Shown: positions 14,533 through 22,168 of the stretch, in pieces
How positions within the stretch are numbered: the stretch's first letter is position 1
Layout: every line of letters begins with the position of its first letter
Source: JBBRWV01 sp038248985
GTDB lineage: Bacteria; Planctomycetota; Phycisphaerae; WQYP01
Length of the DNA stretch: 24,984 nucleotides
Assembly: GCA_038248985.1 (NCBI GenBank)
Contig: JBBRWV010000045.1
Coordinates: 1-24,984, forward strand
Reading direction: 5' to 3'
Notes under the pieces: model-generated
What the model was told of the DNA's origin: nothing
Seen by the model: the letters and a program-made list of their open reading frames with translations, nothing else
Databases searched by the model: none
Translations under genes and position numbers: made by a program

Positions 14533-16044
14533 TCACTTCACCTTATCCGCATGTATCAGCCATTGCGCGATCACTTCGTCCTTCACGCTGTCCATCGGTA
14601 TCGCAAAGAGTTGATCGTTCTTCATGTGATCCCGCCGCAGATTGATCGGACGAATCACCGCCAGATTCTTCTCGTACTTCACAATCACCTGCGCCTGCAA
14701 GCTCGACGCATCCGTCAGGCCCCACGTCTTGTTCGAGTAATGCCACATCTTCTGCCGCGACCACTGCTCCGACAGTATCCGCACCGTCAGCACTTCCGCA
14801 TCCGGCTGCAGCTTCTTCCACTCCGCCATGGCCAGCTCCACCAGCTTCGCCCGATCGCCCCCTTGGTAACGGTCCGGTGGCAGTTCGTTGCTCGCAATGA
14901 TGGCGTCACGCAGGGCCTTCTGCCGTTCCTTCAACTGCGCCCGCAGCTTGGCCATTTCCTCCGCCACCGGCTTGGCCGCTTCCGCCGACAACGCCGCCAA
15001 CAACCCCAGCTTCTCTTGCGCAAACTCCATGCGCTGCGGAATCCCCCCGCCAAAAAACGCCGGCTTCCCCTCCCGCACCCCCGCTTCCGTCTTCTGCTGC
15101 ACCAGCGCCTGATACGCCTTCCCCACCCGCGACACCTCCTCCTTCGCCGCCGCAGACTGCTCCACCAGCGCCGCCGCATGTTCAAAATTCTTTTGGAAAA
15201 TCTCCCCAGCACCATAGATCCCCGCCATCTCACCCACCCGCTTGATGTCCGCCTCCAGCGTCGGATACCCCGCCGGATCCACCAGCGCCGCCAACTGCTT
15301 CTGCAGCGGTGCCAGCGTCTTCTCCGATTCATCAATGCTCGCCATCGCCCCCGCCCACGCCTCGGCCACCGCCGCCACGCCCCGGCCATTCGCCGGAACG
15401 TTGCCCAGGTGGTTCTTCATGAAGCCCGCCCTCTGCCTCGCAAACGCGATGTAACTCATGGCCTGATTCAGTACCCGGTGATCGATCGTGTTGGTGTCCT
15501 TCACCGGCTGGATATCCGCGACGATCTTCTCCAACCCCACCCGCTGCGCTTCAATCTCCTTCAAGATAAACCGCGCATTCTTCAGCGATTCTTCCTGCTT
15601 GTAATCGAGCTTCACCGTCCCCTCACCGCCCGCTGGCACCGCCTCCGCCTTGCCCTCAATCCGCGTCTGGATCAATGCCATCGTGGCCTTGGCCGCCGCC
15701 ATGCGGTCCTGCAGCGCCTTCACCTGCTCATGCTCCGCCGGCAGCTTCGCCATCACCTCCATCAACGGGGGCAACGCCGCCTTGGCCCCCACCAGCCGGC
15801 TCGCCGCCAGCTTCGCCTTCGCCCCCGTCAACGCCCCCTCGCCCGCCCCCGCCGCATCCTGCGCTAACTTCGTGTTCGACTCCAAATGCTTCAGCAATGA
15901 CTCCGCCTGCCGCACCGACTGCTTCTGCGCCTCGCTCAATTCCGCCGCCCCCGCCAACTCCCCCGTCATCGCCCCAAACGCCCCCAGGCAAATCCAGAAA
16001 ACCCGCACTTGGCGGCCGCTCAATCGGGAAAAGCAATCGATCAT
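14533..16044 (-). CDS. Exported coiled-coil-rich protein of unknown function, 503 aa
   Basis: No family is recognised. The start at 16044 has a strong GAGGAGGAA and begins a signal peptide with hydrophobic core VFWICLGAFGAMTG (about 14-28) and likely cleavage after AGAA. An ATG further upstream (16083) would spoil the signal peptide. Residues 35-380 are Ala-, Glu-, Lys- and Gln-rich with heptad-like stretches (EAQKQSVRQAESLLKHLE; AEEMAKLRAQLKERQKALRD), so a long helical or coiled-coil protein is expected. The C-terminal 120 residues look more globular (SEQWSRQKMWHYSNKTW, then LQAQVIVKYEKNLAVIRPIN), which may be a small folded domain. It is alone on the minus strand, convergent with rmlD-like. 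Location in the periplasm or cell envelope is inferred. Confidence 0.8.
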   Translation of the reverse strand: MIDCFSRLSGRQVRVFWICLGAFGAMTGELAGAAELSEAQKQSVRQAESLLKHLESNTKLAQDAAGAGEGALTGAKAKLAASRLVGAKAALPPLMEVMAKLPAEHEQVKALQDRMAAAKATMALIQTRIEGKAEAVPAGGEGTVKLDYKQEESLKNARFILKEIEAQRVGLEKIVADIQPVKDTNTIDHRVLNQAMSYIAFARQRAGFMKNHLGNVPANGRGVAAVAEAWAGAMASIDESEKTLAPLQKQLAALVDPAGYPTLEADIKRVGEMAGIYGAGEIFQKNFEHAAALVEQSAAAKEEVSRVGKAYQALVQQKTEAGVREGKPAFFGGGIPQRMEFAQEKLGLLAALSAEAAKPVAEEMAKLRAQLKERQKALRDAIIASNELPPDRYQGGDRAKLVELAMAEWKKLQPDAEVLTVRILSEQWSRQKMWHYSNKTWGLTDASSLQAQVIVKYEKNLAVIRPINLRRDHMKNDQLFAIPMDSVKDEVIAQWLIHADKVK

Positions 16045-16281
16045 AAATTCCTCCTCGTCCGCCATCCTATCGCAATCCCTCAAGTTTCCGAAGAAAGAAA
16101 TCCAACACCGACCAACCCCCTGGAAAGCCCGCGGAAATACGCACTCGAACCTGCCCCAAAACTATCTCCATACCCCAATCCCTCCCGTTCCGCCACCCCC
16201 CCAACCGCCCCCTGCGCAATCCCCCACCCACCTCCCCCCGCGCCCTGTGTCCAGCCCTGACCAAAAGTTGTCACTCCCGGT

Positions 16282-16302
16282 CCTTGAACCTTGAACCTTC
16301 CC
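16282..16302. repeat. 7-nt period repeat, CCTTGAA family (copy 1)
   Basis: Units CCTTGAA, CCTTGAA, CCTTCCC adjoin. The same unit is found in a longer run at 17731-17805. Confidence 0.6.
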
Positions 16303-16318
16303 AAACCCCCACCCCAAA

Positions 16319-16345
16319 CTTTTGTGTCTTTAGTGTCTTTCGTGG
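16319..16345. repeat. Short-period intergenic repeat, CTTCGTG family (copy 4)
   Basis: Three 9-nt units CTTTTGTGT, CTTTAGTGT, CTTTCGTGG adjoin exactly. Confidence 0.7.
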
Positions 16346-16547
16346 CCATTTACCCCGTCGCCCATCCCTCACCTGTGCGCACAAATTTGGTCATCCACCC
16401 AAGGAGAGGGGGCCCAATTTTCGTCCCCTCCTCCAAACCAACCGAAAGGCCACCATGCCAACCCACATATTACTCCTCCTAGTCGCCATCGCATTAACGA
16501 ATTTTATCCCCCCAGAAACCTCCCCAGCCCCTGTGTACCACTCTGCT

Positions 16548-16637
16548 GAGCGCCTTACCCCAAACCCTTGCCAAACCTCAACTTACGGTAAGAATCCTGA
16601 CGAGCGCCTTACCCCCTCCTTGATGAGCGCCTTACCC
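16548..16637. repeat. Three copies of GAGCGCCTTACCC
   Basis: The 13-nt word occurs without mismatch at 16548-16560, 16602-16614 and 16625-16637, each preceded by TG and two variable bases. Between copies 1 and 2 lies the related small palindrome CTTAC-G-GTAAG. Confidence 0.8.
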
Positions 16638-16654
16638 TCCTTACAACCCCACGC

Positions 16655-16682
16655 CGCCTCCCAATTCCCGCCTCCCAACCCG
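16655..16682. repeat. Two 14-nt direct units
   Basis: CGCCTCCCAATTCC is followed at once by CGCCTCCCAACCCG (12 of 14 identical), about 40 nt before the nuoI ATG. Confidence 0.6.
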
Positions 16683-16683
16683 T

Positions 16684-16712
16684 TCGTCATTTTCCCCTAT
16701 ACCCCCTATACT
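16684..16712 (+). promoter_or_regulatory. Promoter of nuoI, predicted leaderless
   Basis: TCGTCA (16684-16689), a 17-nt spacer and TATACT (16707-16712) stand exactly 9 nt before the nuoI ATG. No Shine-Dalgarno sequence is present, so the mRNA would start at or within a few bases of the ATG. Confidence 0.5.
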
Positions 16713-16721
16713 AGCTCCCCT

Positions 16722-17330
16722 ATGACCACCCAAACCCTCCCAACCCCCAACCCTCCCTCCCTCACCAACCGCGGCTACTTCGCCGACCTCATCAACTCCA
16801 TCAAATCCATCGCCATCGGACTCTCCATCACCCTCCGCTACTCCTTCTCCAAACCCGTCACCATCCAATACCCCGCCCTCAAAATCGACTTCGCCCCACG
16901 TTTCCGCGGCATCCACGAATTCGAAGCCTCCAAATGCATCGCCTGCGACCTCTGCGCCAAAGCCTGCCCCGTCGACTGCATCTACATCGACTACACCGGC
17001 CGCGGCAAAAACGCTCAACTCACCCGCTTCGCCATCGACTACTCCAAGTGCATGTTCTGTGCCCTCTGCACCGAACCCTGCCCCACCGAGTGCATCCACA
17101 TGGGCAAACTCCACGACCTCTCCGGCTACACCCGCGAAGACACCTGCGTCGAATTCCTCGACCTCGACAAAAAAAACCTCCGCACCCCCATCCCGCTCTG
17201 GATGCAAAAAGACCAAATCCCCGAATGGGCCCAGCTCGAAAAAACCCGCATCGAAGCCGGCCTCCTCGCCTCCCCCTCCGGTGAAGCCAACATCAAACCC
17301 CCCGTCGCCGTCAAAAGAAGCAACCCATGA
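16722..17330 (+). CDS. nuoI: NADH-quinone oxidoreductase subunit I
   Basis: NuoI carries clusters N6a and N6b in the connecting arm of complex I, passing electrons toward NuoB. The 202-aa protein has both ferredoxin motifs: C72IACDLCAKACPVDC with Cys72, 75, 78 and 82, and C110MFCALCTEPCPTEC with Cys110, 113, 116 and 120. The upstream RYSFSKPVTIQYP and FRGIHEF segments and the downstream REDTCVEFLDL match the family. The start at 16722 fits homology and the 9-nt distance to a TATACT; a frame extending to 16284 runs through repeat DNA and is rejected. The stop overlaps the start of the next gene (ATGA). It stands ahead of nuoA and nuoB instead of after nuoH. Confidence 0.95.
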   Translation: MTTQTLPTPNPPSLTNRGYFADLINSIKSIAIGLSITLRYSFSKPVTIQYPALKIDFAPRFRGIHEFEASKCIACDLCAKACPVDCIYIDYTGRGKNAQLTRFAIDYSKCMFCALCTEPCPTECIHMGKLHDLSGYTREDTCVEFLDLDKKNLRTPIPLWMQKDQIPEWAQLEKTRIEAGLLASPSGEANIKPPVAVKRSNP

Positions 17331-17725
17331 CTACGACCGAACCACCCCCCAACCTCCCGCCTCGCACCGACGACCTCGGCCGCGTCCTCCAACGCGCCTT
17401 CTTCCGCGTCCTCCTCTTCGTCCTCCTCGCTTTCGCCGTCCTCCTCGCCGCCCGCTTCGCCTACGAAATGCTCCTCGCCCACCCCGAACTTCGCACCCAC
17501 TGTCTCATCGCCCTCCTCGTCGCCGGCGTCGGCTCCACCCTCTGTCTCAGCGGCGTCCTCTACTCCCTCGACATCCCCCTCCTCGACCGCTGCCCCCCCT
17601 GGCCCATCCGCTGGACTCTCAAACTCACCAAGCGCTTCTTCGCCCTCGCCCAAATCCCCGCCACGCTAATGGCCCTCTACCCCGCCGCCTTATTAATCTT
17701 CAACCTGAAAATCCCCGGGCAATAA
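17327..17725 (+). CDS. Small membrane protein of unknown function between nuoI and nuoA
   Basis: This 132-aa protein is not recognised as any Nuo subunit. Its ATG overlaps the nuoI stop codon (ATGA), which predicts translational coupling. It has a polar Pro-rich start, a membrane segment at about 25-47 (RVLLFVLLAFAVLLAARFAYE), a second at about 58-80 (LIALLVAGVGSTLCLSGVLYSL) and a third near 107-126. Between the second and third is a short basic stretch (RCPPWPIRWTLKLTKR). It lacks the length and motifs of NuoA, NuoJ and NuoK. The tight overlap suggests it works with or assembles complex I, or is a lineage-specific passenger. Function is open. Confidence 0.8.
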   Translation: MTTTEPPPNLPPRTDDLGRVLQRAFFRVLLFVLLAFAVLLAARFAYEMLLAHPELRTHCLIALLVAGVGSTLCLSGVLYSLDIPLLDRCPPWPIRWTLKLTKRFFALAQIPATLMALYPAALLIFNLKIPGQ

Positions 17726-17730
17726 TTCTT

Positions 17731-17805
17731 CCCGAAACCTGAACCAAAAACCTTGAATCGTAAACCGTGAACTTGAACCTTGAACCGTGAAACTTGAAAC
17801 TTAGG
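17731..17805. repeat. 7-nt period repeat, CCTTGAA family (copy 2, long)
   Basis: About ten degenerate 7-nt units fill the gap before nuoA; the clearest are CTTGAAC, CTTGAAC, CGTGAAA, CTTGAAA. The run ends 4 nt before the nuoA ATG and so lies where its ribosome-binding site should be. Confidence 0.75.
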
Positions 17806-17809
17806 CGTT

Positions 17810-18271
17810 ATGTCCAACCTACTCACCATCTCCATCTTCCTCGCCCTCGGCGCCTTCTTCGTCTTCTTCAACCTCGCCGTCGGCGGCCTCCTGCGCCCCA
17901 GCATCCCCAACACCGACAAACTCACCGCCTACGAATGCGGCGAACTCCCCTTCGGCCAAAGCTGGGTCCAGTTCGATCTCCGCTTCTACATCGTCGCCCT
18001 CGTCTTCCTCGTCTTCGATGTCGAAATCGCCCTCTTCTACCCCTGGGCCGCCGTCTTCCAAAAATTCCGCGCCGCCGCCCTCGTCGACATGCTCGTCTTC
18101 TTCACCATCATCATGGTCGGCTACGTCTACCTCTGGCGTTTCGGCTATCTCGAATGGGTCCGCAGTTCCGTCACCACCAGCCTCACCATCAAGCAAGACC
18201 CCGCCACCCTCGCCCAACTCCGCCAAGCCACCCGCAAAGACCCCGAAGCCATCGCTTCCTCTTCCGTATAG
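17810..18271 (+). CDS. nuoA: NADH-quinone oxidoreductase subunit A
   Basis: NuoA is a small membrane subunit at the junction of the complex I arms. The 153-aa protein shows three membrane helices (about 5-27, 58-82, 90-112) and the diagnostic loop YECGELPFGQSWVQFDLRFYIVALVFLVFDVEIALFYPWA, containing the Cys of the quinone-chamber loop and the FDxE motif. A C-terminal tail of about 35 residues (after WVRSSVTTS) is longer than in most NuoA proteins. The only Shine-Dalgarno-like sequence is a weak AGGCG directly after the 7-nt repeat. An 84-nt gap separates it from the gene before; nuoB follows after 64 nt. Confidence 0.95.
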   Translation: MSNLLTISIFLALGAFFVFFNLAVGGLLRPSIPNTDKLTAYECGELPFGQSWVQFDLRFYIVALVFLVFDVEIALFYPWAAVFQKFRAAALVDMLVFFTIIMVGYVYLWRFGYLEWVRSSVTTSLTIKQDPATLAQLRQATRKDPEAIASSSV

Positions 18272-18335
18272 AATAGACGGTTCACCCTCGTCCAACACAA
18301 ATAATCAAAACCTCCAACTTTTTATCGAGTCCCAA

Positions 18336-18866
18336 ATGGCTTGGATTGAAAACCGTTTCGAAGAAGGCCTCATCATCACCAGCGTCGATTGGGCCCTCAA
18401 TTGGTCCCGCTCTTCCGCCGTCTGGCCCATGACTTTCGGCCTCGCCTGCTGTGCCATTGAAATGATGGCCGTCGGCATGTCCCGTTACGATCTCGACCGC
18501 TTCGGCGCCGGCGCCTTCCGCGCCACCCCGCGCCAAGCCGATCTCATGATCGACGCCGGCACCGTCACCAACAAAATGGCCTCCCGCCTCAAACGACTCT
18601 ACAACCAAATGCCCGAACCCAAATACGTCATGGCCATGGGTGCCTGCACCATCGGCGGCGGCCCCTACTTCAAGTGGGGCTACCACGTCGTCAAGGGCGT
18701 CGACCTCGTCGTCCCCGTCGATGTCTACATCCCCGGTTGCCCGCCGCGACCCGAAGCCCTCCTCGAAGGCCTCATGCGCCTTCAAGACAAAATCCGCCAA
18801 CGCAAAGTCGGCCGCAAAATGCCCCAAGGTTCCGAAGTCCCAACGTCCCTTCCCGTAGGCGTGTAG
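18336..18866 (+). CDS. nuoB: NADH-quinone oxidoreductase subunit B
   Basis: NuoB holds the terminal cluster N2, which reduces quinone. The 176-aa protein has all four Cys ligands: the adjacent pair Cys38-Cys39 in FGLACCAIEMM, Cys104 in AMGACTIGGGPY and Cys135 in YIPGCPPRPEALLEGL. RFGAGAFRATPRQADLMI also matches the family. The ATG at 18336 follows a 64-nt gap after nuoA; the ribosome site is weak, which could mean coupling. The expected next gene, nuoC, is absent: a C45-type hydrolase starts 4 nt after the stop. The rest of complex I must be elsewhere or missing. Confidence 0.95.
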   Translation: MAWIENRFEEGLIITSVDWALNWSRSSAVWPMTFGLACCAIEMMAVGMSRYDLDRFGAGAFRATPRQADLMIDAGTVTNKMASRLKRLYNQMPEPKYVMAMGACTIGGGPYFKWGYHVVKGVDLVVPVDVYIPGCPPRPEALLEGLMRLQDKIRQRKVGRKMPQGSEVPTSLPVGV

Positions 18867-18870
18867 CCGC

Positions 18871-19986
18871 ATGACCACCTCCCTTCTTGAACTTCCCACC
18901 CACGAACTCCACGGCTCCCCGCGCCAAATGGGCGAACAATTCGGCGAAGCCACCCGCGACCAAATCCGCGAACTCTTCGACCTTCGCCTCGCCGCCGCCA
19001 TCGACTTCGCCGGCAAAAATTCCCGCAACCAGTTCCAACTCGCAGAAGTCCTCCGCATCGTTCGCCAATGTCTGCCCATCACCCAGAAATACGACCTCCT
19101 CGGCTACGAAGAATTTCTCGGCATCGCCCACGCCGCCGCCCTCACCCCTGAACAACTCTTCATCACCCAGGGCCTCACCGATCTCCGCGATGTCCTCTCC
19201 CATCACCGCCCTGATGCCGCCGAAACCTTCGACCCCGCCTCCGAAGGCTGCACCTCCTTCATCGCCACACGCGAACGCACCGCCGACGCCCATCTCCTGC
19301 TCGGCCAAACCTGGGATCTCAACGCCGACAACCTTCCCTACGTCTGCCTCGTGCATCGCCGGCCCACCGACGGCTCCCCTCACTCCTGGTCGCTCACCCT
19401 CACCGGCTGCCTCACCCTCATCGGCCTCAACAGTGCGGGCATCGCCGTCGGCAACACCAATCTCCGCACCACCGATTCCCGCCCCGGCCTGCAATACCTC
19501 TCGGTCCTCCACCGCGCCATACGCTCCACCACATTCCACGAAGCCGTCGCCGCCATCGGCGATGCCCCCCGTTCCGCCGCCCATTATTTTTATGTCGCAG
19601 ACGCCCACAATCACGCCGTCGGTCTCGAGTGCAGCGCCACACAATGCGTCCCCCTGTCTCCTCAAGACGACCTCCTCGTTCACTGCAATCACGCCTTCAC
19701 GCCCGCGATCTCCGCGCTGCAGGATCCCATCGCCACCCAATCCACCTTCTGCCGCCAGCCGCGCATGACTCACCTCCTCACCAGCGCTCCGAACCTCCTC
19801 ACCACCGTCGCCATTCAGTCATTCTTCGCCGATCACGACGGCGCAGAAAACGCCATCTGCCGCCACGATTCCGCGCCCCTCCACGTCGCCACCAACGCCT
19901 GCGTCATCCTCTCCCCGGAAACCCGCCAACTCCACGCCTGCCGCGGCCAATCCCACGTCGGCACCTGGCGCATCGTCCAGCTTTAG
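18871..19986 (+). CDS. C45-type autoproteolytic acyltransferase/hydrolase
   Basis: This 371-aa protein fits the acyl-CoA:6-aminopenicillanate acyltransferase (peptidase C45) group of Ntn hydrolases. Such enzymes cut themselves before a Cys that becomes the nucleophile; here that is Cys127 in SEGCTSFIA. GQTWDLNADN at about 145-154 and the later SWSLTLTGCLTLIGLNSAGIAVGNTNL block support the family, as does the N-terminal GSPRQMGEQFGEATRDQI pattern. There is no signal peptide. The ATG at 18871 stands 4 nt after the nuoB stop, so it is probably read through from nuoB. Its substrate is unknown; amide hydrolysis or acyl transfer is the general expectation. Its place directly after nuoB looks accidental. 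Confidence 0.88.
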   Translation: MTTSLLELPTHELHGSPRQMGEQFGEATRDQIRELFDLRLAAAIDFAGKNSRNQFQLAEVLRIVRQCLPITQKYDLLGYEEFLGIAHAAALTPEQLFITQGLTDLRDVLSHHRPDAAETFDPASEGCTSFIATRERTADAHLLLGQTWDLNADNLPYVCLVHRRPTDGSPHSWSLTLTGCLTLIGLNSAGIAVGNTNLRTTDSRPGLQYLSVLHRAIRSTTFHEAVAAIGDAPRSAAHYFYVADAHNHAVGLECSATQCVPLSPQDDLLVHCNHAFTPAISALQDPIATQSTFCRQPRMTHLLTSAPNLLTTVAIQSFFADHDGAENAICRHDSAPLHVATNACVILSPETRQLHACRGQSHVGTWRIVQL

Positions 19987-20080
19987 CAACCGTCCCCGGA
20001 ATTCCCCGCCCCCCCTCGTTTGATCACTCATCTTTTCGACTTCTAAACTGCCAATCGAAATGCCAGATACACACGATTCT

Positions 20081-20992
20081 TCACACTTTTCGCAACTCCG
20101 CCATCATCTCTCCCAACACCCGCGCCACCTCCAGTTTGCTCAAATCTCGCTCGCCCGGCGATTCCGCCCGCAATACGTGAACCTGCGGCCCCACCGCACG
20201 CCACTGCATCTCGTCGCTCGGTCCAAACAGCTCAATCACCGGCACGCCCATCATCGCCGCCAAGTGACTCACCCCCGAGTCATTTCCCACAAATAGCCGC
20301 GCCCGCCCTAGCCGCTCCGCCAACTCATAAAACCCCATATGCAAATACCACGAAAATTCCGCATGCAGTGCCTGCACAAACTTCACTCCCCAACGCTCCA
20401 TCTCCGCCTCCCCCAGAATAAACGTCGGCCAAAATCCATTCCGTTTCAAATCCCGCCCCAACTGCAAAAACTTCTCCCGCGGCCAACACTTCGCCTCTCC
20501 GCCCGCCCCCGGATGGATCACAATTGCCCCGTCTGGATTGTTCCGCAGCAGCGGCAGGGGGGCTTTCTCCAGCATCAGCCCCTGCCCATGCAACTGCGCC
20601 CGATGCCACTCCGTGACATGTCCCTGAAAATCGCCCGCTGGCCGCGGATCCATAAACAAAATCTGCCGCGCCGTCGACACCCGCCGCGCATTCTCCGCCC
20701 ATACATCCTTCCCATCTGAAACTGACGAAATCAACACATTACAATCCCCCCACGCCGTCCGCTTTCCGCCTTCCGCAAACCACGCCGTATGCTCCTGATC
20801 ATCTGCCGACGCATACCCATCCACAAACCCCAGCATCGTCAGCATCTGCCCCAACTGCGGCCGCGAAACCAAAAAAACTTGCGCCCCGCCCTCCATTGCA
20901 AACCGCTTCCGCAACGCCTTCACCAGCGGCACCAGCAGCACCGTATCGCCCACCGCCCCTTGATGCACCAGCGTAATCTTGACTGCACTCAC
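20081..20992 (-). CDS. Family 9 glycosyltransferase (heptosyltransferase-like)
   Basis: This 303-aa GT-B enzyme resembles ADP-heptose:LPS heptosyltransferases. The N-terminal VHQGAVGDTVLLVPLVKALRKRF (8-31) is the family start. HPGAGGEAKCWPREKFLQL (160-178) and VGNDSGVSHLAAMMGVPVIELFGPSD (235-260) are the nucleotide-sugar binding blocks; Asp237 and Ser238 are typical. The start codon is GTG at 20992, overlapping the mnmA stop in a GTGA, so translation is probably coupled to mnmA. The usual role is lipopolysaccharide core assembly at the inner face of the inner membrane, but the sugar donor is not certain. No other envelope genes are adjacent. Confidence 0.9.
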   Translation of the reverse strand: MSAVKITLVHQGAVGDTVLLVPLVKALRKRFAMEGGAQVFLVSRPQLGQMLTMLGFVDGYASADDQEHTAWFAEGGKRTAWGDCNVLISSVSDGKDVWAENARRVSTARQILFMDPRPAGDFQGHVTEWHRAQLHGQGLMLEKAPLPLLRNNPDGAIVIHPGAGGEAKCWPREKFLQLGRDLKRNGFWPTFILGEAEMERWGVKFVQALHAEFSWYLHMGFYELAERLGRARLFVGNDSGVSHLAAMMGVPVIELFGPSDEMQWRAVGPQVHVLRAESPGERDLSKLEVARVLGEMMAELRKV

Positions 20993-22134
20993 TTCATGAC
21001 CCCATCAATCCACCCGCCACCCAACACGCGATCACCCTCATAACACACCACCGCCTGCCCCGGCGTGATCGCGCTCATCGCCCCGTCAAACCGCACCGTC
21101 AGTTCATCTGGACCCGTCATCATCGCCGTCGCCGCCATCGGCTCGCTGTTGTAACGCACCTTCGCCATCACGCGCAACGGTTCCTCGCTCGGCACCAGCG
21201 GTGGGGGGGCAATCCAATTCACCTCGCGCGCCACCAATCCCCGATGCATCAGTCTCTCCTTCGCCCCCACCGTCACCGTGTTGCTCGCCGCATCAATCCC
21301 CGTCACATATATCGGATATCCCAGCGCCACCCCCACGCCCTTCCGCTGCCCAATCGTAAAATGCTGATGCCCTCCATGCTCGCCCACCACTTCCCCGGCC
21401 CGCGGACCTTCCGCCATCACAATTTTCCCTGCCTTCACCTGCTCCGGCGTCTTCCGCTTCACCATGCCCGCGTAATCATTGTCCGGCACAAAACAAATCT
21501 CCTGCGAATCCGGCTTCGCAAACACCGGCAATTTCAACTCCTTCGCCAGCTTCCGCACCTCAGACTTCCGCATCTCCCCGATCGGCAACAGCATCCGCTC
21601 CAACTCCCCCGGCGGCACGCCAAACAACACGTAACTCTGATCCTTCGAATGATCCATCCCCCGCCTCAACTTCGCCTCGCCCCCGCTCCGGTCGATCCGC
21701 GCATAATGTCCCGTCGCCACAAAATCCGCCCCTATCGCCTGCGCATACCGGCTCAATTTTCCAAATTTCAGATACTCATTGCACCGCACGCACGGGTTCG
21801 GTGTCCGCCCGTTGTTGTACTCGCGCACAAAATAATCAATGATCCCGCCGAAATCATGCTGAAAATTCAACGCATAAAACGGTATGTCCAGCAGCCCCGC
21901 CACATAACGCGCATCCGCCGCATCACTCGTCGAGCAGCATCCTTGGTGATGCGCCTTCACCTTTTCCGGTGAGCAACTCACAAACTCCCCGCTCGCTTCT
22001 TCCCGCACATCCGTCGGATCATTCCCCAATCGCATGAACACCCCCACGCATTCGTACCCCTCCCGCTTCAGCAGCGCCGCCGCCACTGAACTATCCACCC
22101 CCCCCGACATCGCTACCACAACCTTCTTGCTCAC
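20989..22134 (-). CDS. mnmA: tRNA-specific 2-thiouridylase
   Basis: MnmA makes 2-thiouridine at position 34 of tRNAs for Lys, Glu and Gln, using ATP to adenylate U34. The 381-aa protein shows the PP-loop SGGVDSS (10-16), the catalytic Cys in RTPNPCVRCN (Cys115), ATGHYARI, KDQSYVLFGV, and the second Cys in SQEICFVPD (Cys214). A segment of about 20 residues at 37-66 with Cys54, Cys66 and Cys67 is longer than in E. coli MnmA. The start is GTG at 22134, with AAAGG 9 nt upstream and a perfect TATAAT at 22168-22163. The stop overlaps the start of the glycosyltransferase. Confidence 0.96.
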   Translation of the reverse strand: MSKKVVVAMSGGVDSSVAAALLKREGYECVGVFMRLGNDPTDVREEASGEFVSCSPEKVKAHHQGCCSTSDAADARYVAGLLDIPFYALNFQHDFGGIIDYFVREYNNGRTPNPCVRCNEYLKFGKLSRYAQAIGADFVATGHYARIDRSGGEAKLRRGMDHSKDQSYVLFGVPPGELERMLLPIGEMRKSEVRKLAKELKLPVFAKPDSQEICFVPDNDYAGMVKRKTPEQVKAGKIVMAEGPRAGEVVGEHGGHQHFTIGQRKGVGVALGYPIYVTGIDAASNTVTVGAKERLMHRGLVAREVNWIAPPPLVPSEEPLRVMAKVRYNSEPMAATAMMTGPDELTVRFDGAMSAITPGQAVVCYEGDRVLGGGWIDGVMK

Positions 22135-22162
22135 GTGCGCAACCTTTCACATTCAGCACCGC

Positions 22163-22168
22163 ATTATA
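22163..22168 (-). promoter_or_regulatory. -10 element of mnmA
   Basis: Minus-strand TATAAT matches the consensus fully and would give a leader of about 22 nt with the AAAGG site. No convincing -35 hexamer is seen at 16-18 nt. Confidence 0.55.

Larger units (their letters stand above)
16045..16721. other. 677-base gap upstream of nuoI, rich in repeats
   Basis: No gene is supported here. The gap separates the divergent 503-aa gene and nuoI. It holds four unlike repeat types (16282-16302, 16319-16345, 16548-16637, 16655-16682) and the nuoI promoter. A frame open from 16284 into nuoI encodes a leucine-rich stretch at about 16455-16505 but has no other support. Confidence 0.7.

Noticed and set aside
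14551..15867. Plus-strand open frame of 438 codons across the 503-aa gene
   Set aside because: Arg/Leu/His-rich mirror frame of a gene with strong ribosome site and signal peptide.
16284..16721. N-terminal extension of NuoI, including a leucine-rich stretch near 16455
   Set aside because: It would translate four repeat elements and add 146 residues not found in NuoI; the promoter lies at its 3' end.
16045..16721. CRISPR array
   Set aside because: The repeats are too short, of several kinds and without regular spacers; no cas gene is present.
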